Positions 11,177 through 22,000 of a stretch of DNA of 28,774 nucleotides are shown here, piece after piece. Origin of the DNA: Pelargonium nanum. Lineage: Eukaryota; Streptophyta; Magnoliopsida; Geraniales; Geraniaceae. The DNA is taken from positions 1-28,774 of the forward strand of contig JAYMTF010000875.1 of assembly GCA_036897485.1 (NCBI GenBank), in the 5' to 3' direction. The notes under the pieces were generated by a model. It was not told the origin of the DNA. It was given only the letters and a program-made list of their open reading frames with translations, and ran no database searches. Made by a program: the position numbers and the translations under genes. The first letter of the stretch is position 1. Each line of letters begins with the position of its first letter.

Positions 11177-14100
11177 TCAAAATATTCCGATTTGTCGAAC
11201 ATGGGAGATCTTGGACCATTCTGGGCCACCATTTGCTTCACATCTTTTCTTCAGTTGGGGACAGCTAGAAATCCACAAAACATTTAGCTTGTGGAGGCGT
11301 CTCATGGCTTCCATTGAGGGGAAACATTGTAGCTTCTCGCAATTTCTTATGTCCAGTCTAATAAGAGACGACAGGTTTCCCATCCACTCTGGCAAAGCTT
11401 CTACACCATCGAAACCTTCTATTTCCAAAGATTTCAAGGCGGTGAGGTGTTGAAGAGTGTTTGGAAGAGAATTGAGCTTAGACCATCCATACAACATAAG
11501 GTCTTCAAGGGACATGAGGATATGTTGGATGGGCGCAAGGCTGGGGAATTCATCAAGCTCTGTTGAGAACCCACCGATTCCCAACGTCTTTAAGTTGGTG
11601 AAGCACTGTAACCCCTGTGGCAAAAACATATCTTTTCCACCGCTGTGAATGCTCATATGCTCAACATGATGCAATTCTGTCGAATCGAGCCAATCATTTT
11701 TCAAATTTGGGCACTCTTCTACTCTCAAGAACTGGAGCGACGTGCAGGACTGTAGCCTGATCGGTAGACTTGTTAATCCCTCACAAATTCCAATATACAA
11801 ATCCTGAATAGATGTCAGGCCCTCCATGCTCGGCAAAGACCTTAGCTTATGACAACCAAATACTGCTACACGCTGAATAGTTGTCGGCATGGGGATTCCA
11901 CGCACCAAATATAGCAGGTTATTACAATTCCAGATATAAAAAGACTGAAGAGAAGAGAACCAGCTCCATCCATGTGGTTGTGAGTCTTCTGATTCCACAA
12001 TACACTTCATCGCATGACACTGTGTTAAAGATAGTAACCGGAGACTTGTATCATTTGGTAGTAGTCGAGCTGGCAGAGTTGTGAGCTTTGACACATTTAC
12101 TATTGTGAGCTCTTCAAGAGTCGATGCCCGGCTGCTAAGATGTAACAGAGGCATGTGGCTTTCAACATCTTCAAAATACAGTTTCAATAGAACTGGAAAA
12201 TGACTTGGGGCAGTTTCCAACATTGGACAGTTAAGGATGCGTAACCCCTCCAGGCATGGGAAGACCACGCTTCTGGTTGTTGCTTGCATCCATTCCACAA
12301 GATTGTCCATATCTCGAAGCTCAAAGTATCTCAACGCTGAAAATGAAGCCATTGCCGTATCATTATGGCCACCATCACCAATACCATAAAATTCACTGCC
12401 TATACATTTCACCTTTTTCATTCCCCATATTCGAAGATACTTGAGACAGGGTAGATGCCCAAGGGTCGGAATCTGCTCACAGTTATGGCAATCGTGTAAT
12501 TCTATATGTTCCAAACTGTGAAGTTGAAGCATCCATGATGGAAACTTCCCACCTAGATAATTATAAATTTCAATCCCTGTCAAAAAGGGGTGAATTTGGA
12601 GACCTTCCAAGACATCTTCATCATTGTTATCATGCTCCTCTCTTCTTGTCCGGCTCCATCTGAACGCCAACATCAATAACCTAGTCTTCCCCATTAAATT
12701 CGCTTTCCTCGCTTCTTCTCCACTTCTCACCTGCTCAAGATTGTGTATCTCCAGTGCTCCTGTAAGATTGTTTCTGCATCCCAGTTCTTCTATTCCACAA
12801 CCTTTCTCCCTATTCACAACAAATGCTGGCAACCTCTGAATACAGGGCAATTTTACCATTTCCACAGGCAACTGATTCATTAATTTCTTGTCAACATATA
12901 AGTGTCTCAAACTGATCAAGTTTTTCAGCTCTTCTGGAATCTCTACAAGAAACCTACAATCTTGGAGTCTTAAAGTTTCCAAAAGGTAAAGTTTACCAAT
13001 CGATCTGGGTAATGCACTGATGTTAGTTCTTGAAAGGTCAAGATATCTCAATCTTTTCAGATCGCCAACTGACGCTGGCAACACAGAAACATTAGCCTTC
13101 CCTAACTTCAGGACCCGTAGACTCTTAAACTTCCATGAGATGCTGCTAAAGACATCACTTTGTGAAAATAACGTGAGCAGCTTCCTAGCACCATCTCTTG
13201 GAAATGTTGGCATTGTGTTCCCATCAGAAAAAAAAAAGATAAATGACGAACATGAGGGTTAATGTCTATCAAAGTGTCCTCTGAAGTCATGATCTCAGAT
13301 TCTGATATAGAGCATGCGAGGTCGTGTACAAGATCATGCATATTGTAGAATCCTACCCGTGTGGGATCATCCTTGTTGAAATCTTGGAACAAGGAATTTG
13401 CCAACAAAATTTTGAAATATGCACTACCAATGTCCTCCATCATTATGCTACTTCCTTGAGATGGTTGGAGAAAGCCTTCAGCCATCCAAAGCTGAATAAG
13501 ATCTTCTTTGTTAAATCGGAAATCTTTTGGAAAAATTGAACAATATGCAAAACATTGCTTCAAAGGAGAAGGCAAGTGGTCAAAACTAAGTTTTAAAATA
13601 CGCAGTACTCCATTATTGTCCTCAAGCGACTCCCATATCTTGTTGTGCAGAATTAAGTCCCAATCACATCTCTCCTTCTTTAGCCGCATTGTCCCTCCCA
13701 AGACACTTGCAACTAGTGGTATGCCCCCACATTTTTCAGCGATGGCCTTCCCAATTGCCTCAAAATCTGGATCAACTGAAGCTTCTTTTCCAAAAACTTT
13801 TTCCTTAATTATGGACCAACATTCTTCTGGTGATAACCGTCCTAAATGATGCTTATGACCAGGAAGTACTTCTTGTATTACTGACGCAACTTGATCATTG
13901 CGAGTTGTCACTACAACCTTGCTCCCACTATTTTTGCTGCACACTGACAAACAATGTTTTAAATGCTCCCATTTAGTACGATCTTCGCTCCACACATCGT
14001 CTAACACGAGAAGGTATTTTCTCCCTCCCAAATTTTCTTGAAGGGACTTAAGAATTGAATCCTTATTGCCAGCACTAGGGACTTTAGTAAGACATTCTAG

Positions 14101-14832
14101 GATGCCTCTCATAATCTCAGTGACATCAAGGTTATTAGACACACAGACCCAAATAGTTTCAGCAAAATGCTTCTTGACTTGCTCATGGTTGGAGACTAGT
14201 TTTGCTAGAGTGGTCTTCCCCAGGCCTCCCATACCCACTACTGAAACAACAGAGATGTGTTCTTGTGGACTAGTGGTGCCAATCAACAAGTTCACTATCC
14301 TTTCAGCATCATCTACCCTTCCCATGACTTGTGAATCACCAAGGAATGAGTCAGTCTCTTCCACCTCTCTATTTTGAATTATGTCCGCACAAACAGATCC
14401 TTCTTTATAGATGAGTGCCAACAGAGCTGCTTCCTTATAAATCTTGTCTAAGGATTCTTTAACCTTCTTAACTTTTTTGGCAATCTTAAACTTAAATGCA
14501 ACTGGATTATGGGAAATGAAGTCAGGTACCTTTTTCTTAGTCTGGTTACGAATCTGCACTTTGCGTTGAAGAAGTTGGTAAGACATGTAATCCAAGATTT
14601 CATCAGCATCATAAGCAACAGCTTTGACCTTCAGCAGCCAGTGCCTCACAGCAGGGTTGGTCGCTTGCTTTTGCTCAGCATCAAGTAAAACAGCATTAAT
14701 GAGGCGAAGAGAGTCGGTGAGCTCAGCCAGTGCCTTCTTCATGCCCCAAGCGAGGCTGATCTGTTCAGAAGCAAGAGAAGCCACCTTTCCCAGCAATCCT
14801 TTAGCAACAACACTGATTACAACTTCAGCCAT
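11177..14832 (-). CDS. CC-NBS-LRR disease resistance protein, RGA type, interrupted by a single-base frameshift
   Basis: This is an intracellular immune receptor of the CNL class. From the Met at 14832 (MAEVVISVVAKG) it reads an Rx-type coiled coil with AYDADEILDY at about 73-82, P-loop GMGGLGKTT at 200-208, kinase-2 LLVLDDVW at 274-281, RNBS-B VVVTTRNDQVA, GLPL as CGGIPLV at 368-374, RNBS-D CFAYCSIFPKD at 427-437 and MHD at 498-500. The Trp ending kinase-2 marks it as CNL. Just after HVRHLSFFF the frame is lost in a run of ten A at 13228-13237 (plus strand), and translation stops at 13108 after 574 residues. The other frame carries on at once with MPTFPRDGARKLLTLF and some 660 residues of irregular LRRs, ending at the TGA at 11177. 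Otherwise the gene is intact and intronless, as expected for this class. It could be a recent null allele, a sequencing error in the run, or a gene rescued by slippage. Confidence 0.92.
13228..13237 (+). repeat. A10 homopolymer at the NLR frameshift
   Basis: Ten consecutive A (T10 in the coding sense). Eleven or eight T would keep the NB-ARC and LRR frames continuous; ten does not. The two reading frames are offset exactly as a one-base loss predicts. Confidence 0.9.
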
Positions 14833-15187
14833 CTTGCACCTTGCTGGTATATCTTCAAGTGTCAATAAAAGAAGAGAGAGCAATTAGTCGATCGGGATGA
14901 GAATGGTGTTGAATGGAAAGTGTTAAGTATAAACGGGACAACAATTCTATAAAGGAACATAAACAAAGGTTGATTAGTTGAGCAGTCTTTTTCAATGGTG
15001 TCACGGGAATGAATTTTATGACCAGATGGATAGTGGACACGGTTTCAGCTGAGACTTTGTTAACAAGAGTCAAGAATGTGTTTTATTAATGGTATTGATC
15101 CTATAGGATAACACAAGTGGAAATTGCCATGATGTTGCTCTCACAAACTAGTTTGAGTTAAATGGCTCCGGACTTCTTGGACTGTCT
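14833..15187. promoter_or_regulatory. NLR upstream region
   Basis: It lies 5' of the minus-strand NLR start. An in-frame ATG at 14883 would add 17 residues (MLSLLLLTLEDIPARCK), but the CNL N-terminus MAEVVIS begins at 14832. No convincing TATA box was fixed. Confidence 0.4.
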
Positions 15188-15438
15188 CCAATTTTTATTT
15201 TTATTTTTATTTAATGAAAGATAGTGATTATTATTAATCATTTCAATCAGCAGCTAACAAATCCGAAATCGGGATTGGACACTGAGGGCCAATCCAACCA
15301 ACAGGACCCGATACAAACTCGAACGACCAGGCGAGAGAGTGAGCAACCTGATTCGCCGATCTCCTAACATAAACAAACTCAATACTAACAAACAGAGCCG
15401 CTAAACAAAGAATATCACCATAAGACCAATTTTTATTT
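15188..15438 (-). mobile_element. 5'-truncated LINE (non-LTR retrotransposon) with 13-bp target-site duplication
   Basis: Read on the minus strand, 15425-15243 encodes 60 residues ending in a stop: GDILCLAALF, then VYVRRSANQVAHSLAWS, then PISDLLAAD. RRSANQVAHSLA is the C-terminal motif of the RNase H-like domain (RVT_3 type) at the end of plant LINE ORF2. A short 3' UTR follows, then an A-rich tail of AAAAT-like units. The identical 13-mer CCAATTTTTATTT lies at 15188-15200 and 15426-15438, so the copy inserted already 5'-truncated, as LINEs usually do. The border between the tail and the left duplication is ambiguous by a few bases. Confidence 0.85.
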
Positions 15439-15875
15439 AGTTCTCTTGACTTTCCATTTTTTCTAACTTAATCCATGTCACCTATAATAGCCGGTCGCTA
15501 ATGTCCACGTCACGTCACCATTTTTGCCATATAGTCATGCCAAGTTAGTTAAAAATTCCACATCATATTCCACCTTGTCAAAAATATGAGACAAAACGAC
15601 ACGGCCAAAGTATTCAAAATGGATCGATCAAACCTTTCAATTACGACTCTTCTGATAATGTGCCCTTCCTCTTATTAAAGAGATCATCCAACTCGCCGAG
15701 TTCACTCGCTCACTTTCTCAATCTTTACGATTCACCGTCGCCCATCGTCTGAGTCACCGCCACCGCCACCGCAAGTGATGTAGAGACTATCAGGTGATGT
15801 GGAGAGGTTATTTCATGTGTATGTGCAAACTGCAAAAGATACAGGCTATCAAGTCGTTTAGAGGAAGATTTCAAA
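15439..15875. other. Spacer between LINE and copia remnants
   Basis: It contains several ACGTCA/CACGTC-type motifs near 15503-15518. A CACCGCCACCGCCACCG stretch near 15756 follows a Ser/Thr-poor, leader-like sequence. No ORF with family resemblance was found. Confidence 0.35.
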
Positions 15876-16140
15876 TGTGAGGAATGAGAGAATTGAGAGA
15901 AAATTATGTGTTTTATTCACAATGAGTCAACTCACTATGTAAGGTAAAGAGAGTTAATTATGATTATATAGAGATCTTGAGGATAAACTATAATCCCTAT
16001 TTTACAGAGGTTTGGTAACAATAAGATATTCTCAAATACTCTAATGCTCCCTCTCAAGTTGGAGTATAAATCTTGTATGCCCCTGCCTTATTACATATGT
16101 ACTCGATTTTTGGACCTTGAAGCGACTTTGTGATTACAAA
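15876..16140 (-). mobile_element. Ty1/copia remnant: end of pol, polypurine tract and 3' LTR
   Basis: On the minus strand 16140-16054 reads FVITKSLQGPKIEYICNKAG then AYKIYTPT and a stop. This resembles the end of copia pol (consensus like DIxTKSLRGPxxxYICNKLGxYDxYxPx). Immediately downstream is the purine-rich TTGAGAGGGAG, the expected polypurine tract, followed by a 171-bp LTR-like unit from 16046 (CATTAGAGTATTTGAG) to 15876 (...TCATTCCTCACA). The usual LTR start TGTTAG appears here as CATTAG. No 5' LTR, gag or other pol sequence lies within reach, so this is a truncated relic. Confidence 0.75.
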
Positions 16141-19074
16141 TTTAGTAATGATGACCCATTCAACCGTTTTTTCTATATAAATTTATATGTCAAGTCATTT
16201 AATGAAACTTGTGTCATATTCGTCCACGTCAGCAAGACACAATACACGTGAACATGAGTTAATGGCCCAGTTAACGGATTGTGACGACGGATGTCAAATT
16301 AGATTGAAAATAAAAGTTGAGTATCACATCTGAAAGAACAAAAATTTAGGTACTAAATTGAATTTCCATCCCTATGTATCAAATTTGGTTTTAATCCTCT
16401 AACCTATAGAAGAAAGCTCTAACATGACCCATGGGCCAGAGATACCTCGCAAGTCGCAATCTCCAGGCTCCAAGTCATATGTCAAATGAAAAAGGCGCAA
16501 CAATTGGGTCGAGCACACCTCAAGCTCAGCGCCCATTTTAGGATGAACTGGATGGTCCGACCCGCTCCAGAACCCGCAACACCACATTCTCATTCCAATT
16601 TCAGTTCCTTCCGCCATTTTTTTTGGTTTCAGTCAAGACAAAGAGTCCAAGCTTTCTAGGGCAATTTCAAAAGCTTAAGGTATGGTTTTACTGTTTCTCC
16701 ACTGTTTTCTTTTTCTTGTTTGATTTTCAACGAAGCCAATGCACAAATTGCTCCTCCTCCTGTCACAGACCCACTGTCACTGGTGGTTCGGCCACAAATT
16801 CGATTTTTTATTTTATTTTTTATATTCTTTCTGGTTTGTGTCTGTTCTCTCCTTCCTTCATCGTGTTATAGGTTTTTGACCAATTTCTTGTTTTTTTAGT
16901 AGTGCCTTTCTTTGTGAGCCCTTTTTTGGGGATTACGTACCTTCATACATGTATAGAAGTATTGAGTAGAATTTGATTTTTCTATATATATTCTATTTGC
17001 AACTATGCATTATCAATGTGGCTTGAGTATGAATTACCATGTTAACAAACATATGCTTGTTGAATGCTTGTGTTTCCTAATTCTGAAACATTATAGTACA
17101 TCTACATTGCTGGCTTCGCCATATTAATACAAGGGTTGATTTGAATACCAGAAACCAACTTAGATTGACCTAACAAAATTGTTCTTGTCAGAGTAGTAGA
17201 TTTGCTCAATTACTGGTTCGACACTACTTGCTTCAACTTGCCTGAATTCTCCTCATTGACTTGATGTCATATTTGTGCAAGTGGGCAATGTGTTACTTTA
17301 CATCTTAGCCAATTTGTCATGCTGTAACTTTGATATTCTAAATGTCAATATTTAGAGCTACAGAATTTAAGTTATAGCAATGCTAAGCTTTCAATCATGT
17401 TAAATTGATATGAGAAATAAAGACAAATAACAGAACAAAAATGGAGACCTCCTTCCTCTTGTCATGCTCACTGTGTAGGTGATGTCATAAAAAATTCACG
17501 TGCTCCAAAAATATCTTGAGGACTCTCAACTAACAAATTTTACATATTCACATAATACTTACAATATGTTACTCAACAAAGGACGGGTGACAACGGTGTC
17601 GTAGCAGCAGCAAAGGAGCTCCATTGTGAACCATGGAAGGAGCAAAAAAGAGCTTTATTTTTGGAATTCAAAACAATACAGTTTATCTAGTTTTTTAACC
17701 CAAAACTACACAGTTTTGGTTGCAACTGGGACCTAGTAATCTAATATCAGAACTTAATATGAAATATATTATACAAAATATATCAAAACATAAAATGCAT
17801 TTCATTAATTTAGTACCAGACAAGGGTACAGACCGTACAGTAGAGTAGAGAGAGGACGAGCTCCGACTGCTGCCTCCACCTTCCTCCGCCATTGGCTGCC
17901 TCTTCCAAGCACCAACTGTGACCAAGCCAGACCACACGAGAGCACTGGCCTCCTCTACTACTGCTGGCTTGTCCGCTTGTGTCGCTGCCCCACCGCACGC
18001 CTCCTTCTCCTTGTTCCTTAATCATCATTTTTACCTAGGTTTTGTTCTTCATATCTATCTATTTCAAATCTAGGTTTTTTCTTTTTCTTTCAATACTCTC
18101 ATTTTCATGTTTATGGTTTCAGTTTTGGTCAGTAATTGTTGGTATTAATTTGATTTGAACTTATTTTCAGAGATTTGAGAGTATAAATGTTGGTTATAAT
18201 TAATTTTGGGTCCTTTGGATAGAAATTAATTTAGGGTAATGTTTTTAGGATATTGTTGTGTAACTGTTGGTTACTTGAATGTTTTTAATTATTATATCAG
18301 AATTGGGCATCTCATTCTCAGGGTATTTGTGTGATTGGTGTGTTCTCTCTCCTCCATATCTTACCTATATATGTGCTGCAGGAGCAAAAATACTCCTGCA
18401 GCAAATCAGTTATATAAGGGTTACAGTAATAGACTCTCTTACTTGCGAAAAAACTTTTGTCCAAAAGATCTAGAGTTTTCTCCATGGCACCTCTATAGAT
18501 GTAGAAGTATTGATACTAAACAAACACTTGGTGTTGGTCCATTAGTGTCTATCTGTATCTCTTTTGTATACTTGTGTACTTAGGCGGTCTCTTCTCTTTC
18601 TTACACCATGATATTTTCTTTAATTCAATAAAAAAGTGAATGTATAATCCTAAGCTGTTGGTTGGGTTCATGTACCAATTATATATACAATTTTTTTGAA
18701 TTGAATGCTGTCTACAACAGTAATGCTATATGGTTTTAAGAATAATGTAAGGAAAAATATGATTTGAATGATGTCAGATGTCTGCTTTTCTGAAATGAAA
18801 TCAATGTAAAACACTAAACAAGTAATATCATTAAGCACTTCAGTGAAATGTCCTTTTTTTGTGTTTTTTCAGTTACAGCACTTGTGCAGTTTCAGCTCAA
18901 AATACTCAGTTAACCATTATACTTATAGCACTCACTGACTATTTCAGAACCTCTAAATAAGTTAAGCAGAATTATTTGCACTATAGCACTTATTGATACT
19001 CCACTTCTGACAGATTGAATCAGCTGTTGTGAAACTGTGTAATCCTCTCCTAACAAACCGAGAAAGAGACACAA
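16141..19074. other. Long intergenic region upstream of RFC4
   Basis: About 2.9 kb without a recognised gene. Short ORFs at 16399-16617 and 17695-18028 (minus) and 18279-18583 (plus) have no motif I know. A GC-richer, pyrimidine-biased patch at about 17860-18020 stands out from the AT-rich background and could be a leader or an old element end. A purine-containing segment ending AAGCTTAAG|GTATGG at about 16679 looks like a donor site, so a remote RFC4 5' UTR exon is possible but unproven. Confidence 0.4.
18374..18403. repeat. Perfect 11-bp stem-loop
   Basis: TGCTGCAGGAG at 18374-18384 and CTCCTGCAGCA at 18393-18403 are exact reverse complements around the 8-base loop CAAAAATA. Each arm contains a PstI-type CTGCAG palindrome. 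Confidence 0.75.
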
Positions 19075-22000
19075 ATGGCTCCAGTGTTGCATAGCTCACA
19101 ACCATGGGTTGAAAAATAGTATAATTTCTTCCTCTCTCATTCTTTTTCATTTTAAACTTTATGTTGTTGAACTCTAAGTATTCATTTGCTATCGTTATTA
19201 TTTTTCAGTCGACCAAAGCAGGTAAAGGATGTGGCCCACCAAGATGAGGTGGTTCGAGTCCTCACCAATACTCTCGAGACCTGTAACGTATGTGGGTTAT
19301 CAAATTAAATAATATATGCTAAATATTGTCATGTTTGAAATCCGATATTTTTTAGCATTTGTTTTGATCACCACTAACATTTTTATTTTATTTTTGCTTC
19401 TTTTGGGCTATGTAGTGTCCCCACATGCTCTTCTATGGACCCCCTGGAACTGGCAAGACAACCACTGCACTCGCCATTGCTCATCAGCTTTTTGGGTACT
19501 TTTTACCGGTTTATGAATTTGTGATCATGAAATTTGTTTTTCTTTTTGTCGAAGTCCTGATAATCCAATGTTGAGATAGTGTATTTTCAAAGATTTTGAA
19601 TGATTATTCATGTAGAAAAAGTGTCGAGTGATTAAACCAAATTATAGCCGTGTGTGGGGCAAGATGATTGGAACATTTTATAGGAATGAGTGCGGAAGTA
19701 AAATTTCTTTGTAGAGATATAGAGCCTATGAGATCTGTTAATGAAAGAAATTCACTTTTTTCAGCTTCATCATTAGAAGTGTAGGCTTAGAGCCTGGGGT
19801 TTAGGAGGTTTACAAAAATATATAATATTGTACATCAAGTACATGGTTGAAGTGTTGAGCCTTGACTTTACTTCTAAATGACTTTGTCAAATGTTAATTT
19901 AATGAAGGGCTTTTCAGAAGCACAAGACGATGATAGGTAGTGGAGCACCATATGAAAATTGCTACTGACAGTGGTAATATTTATGAAAAAAATTATTGCC
20001 AATAGATGGGAATACCTCATCACGTAGGAAATAATATTACCTGTTATTGGTTTCTGATTTTAGGGGAAAGAGAATGTATTTTTTAAGACCTTGACCACCT
20101 ATGGCTTGGAGATAGGTCTCTGCGGCCCCTTAACAGGCTTATTTTTGTTCTCGTTGCCCAGTCTGAATGCTATCTCCTTAAGTCTGAACTTCTTTGTATA
20201 ACTCAACTATTTTATTGTTGATGAGGAGTGCATAAAAGCCTATAATCAGTTTCTTGTCCATAACATTGACATCCGCTCCTCAGTTTCTTTTATAACCATT
20301 CAGCATGCCCTCTTAATGAAAAACATGGTCAGCTTGTGTTCTTTGGTAAGTTTGGAACTTTGGATTGAACCATGATCTTCTTGCAGACCTGAACTTTACA
20401 AGTCTAGGGTGCTGGAGCTGAATGCAAGTGATGACCGTGGGATAAATGTTGTTAGGACAAAGATTAAAGATTTCGCTGCTGTCGCTGTAGGTTCTGGTCA
20501 GCGCCAGGGGTATATAAATATCATTTTGTAGTAACTTACATTAATATTGCAGTTCCTTTTTGTTATTTATTTCCTTACCTTTGTTCAATTATTCAGGGGT
20601 TACCCTTGTCCACCTTTCAAGATTATTATCCTAGATGAGGCTGATTCAATGACTGAAGATGCTCAGGCAAGTTCCCCCCCCCCCTAAATCTTTAATCCTG
20701 GTGTTATTTAGTAATTTATGTTGTGCAAGTAAGATGAATGTCACAATCTTACTGTATACTTTTCAGAATGCCCTGAGGCGTACAATGGAAACTTACTCAA
20801 AAGTTACAAGATTCTTTTTTATATGCAATTACATCAGCAGGTGCGTTTTTTTCCTGATTCCCTACTTTGCAATGTTCGGCTTCCTTAGTTCTAGTTGTAG
20901 ATTAATTTTGCACCTATTCAATTCCAAATACTTTTCTTTTGCCCAAAGAAATTGTATGGTTGTTTGGGGGTGAAGGGAAGGGGGGCATCTATAATTGTCT
21001 TTGTTTCTTTTTGGTTTTTCCATTTGTATGAATCACTGATGCAGATTTAAACTACTCAATTCAGAAACATATGTAAATCTTTCATTATAATCATTCCACT
21101 TAAATTGTAACGAGAGAGTATTTGAATATAATTTGATGCAGTGCTCTATTTCAATTACGATAGTGTTTATGATTTTTAATGGATCTGCAGTCAAGATATG
21201 TGATAATCAACTTAAAGGCACTTCAATTGTTCAAGTTTCATACGATGCTTCATAAGTCATTGCTTGTAGTTCATCACACTTTCAGAAGTTGCCTCAGAAA
21301 CTTTAAGTTTCAGAATATATATTTGTCTGAATACTTGCTGCATCACCAGGGGTGCAAATGAGCCAACAGTTGGGTTGGGCCTGAATCATTCTACAAACAT
21401 GAGTTTAGGTTCAGCTTGAACTCAGTACAAGCTTGGAATTAGAGGCTTAAGCTCAGATTGATGAAAGTTCACTAGGCATCATCTTGGCTCTTGAGGCTCA
21501 TTTATTTATTTTGTGATGACTTATTTAACTACACTCAAAATCGCATTTTCCACTTCCTAATTGGTGCTATTTAGATTCTATTTCTTTATTTAATTGGGCT
21601 CTTGAGCCCACAAGCTGTGGGTTGAGTTTTTACTCATGTAGAAATTGATTCAAGCCTGAGTACTTGCGAGTAGTTTGGCTCGTCATGAGTCTTTTCAATT
21701 GTTATCTTGTAGTGAAGTGCAAGTGGTATGGATTATGCACTTGCAATTTAGTTGCTTTCATCCCAATCTGAGACAATTTGTAATCACAAGTTATTGGTTG
21801 AATGTGGATCAAAGTTGAGAAACTACTTCATTTATTTACTTTGGTCTTTTCCCTTTCCGAGAACCATTTTTACATTATCAACACTAATAAGGGTGGGTTG
21901 ACCCAGAAGTAGGAGTTATAAATTTAAACAAGTCATCTTATTTTTTGAGTTTCATTGGATTGACTTGATTTTAAACAAGTCATCATAACTGATGCTTGGA

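Noticed and set aside
13219..13240. A tiny intron in the NLR instead of a frameshift
   Set aside because: There is no GT-AG pair of usable length around the A run, and the protein continues without a gap across a one-base shift.
16399..16617. 72-residue minus-strand ORF (MAEGTEIGMRMWCC...)
   Set aside because: No family motif, no splice partner found, lies in transposon-rich spacer; chance ORF is simplest.
17695..18028. Two overlapping minus-strand ORFs in the GC-richer patch
   Set aside because: Low-complexity translation without motifs; opposite strand shows leader-like pyrimidine bias instead.
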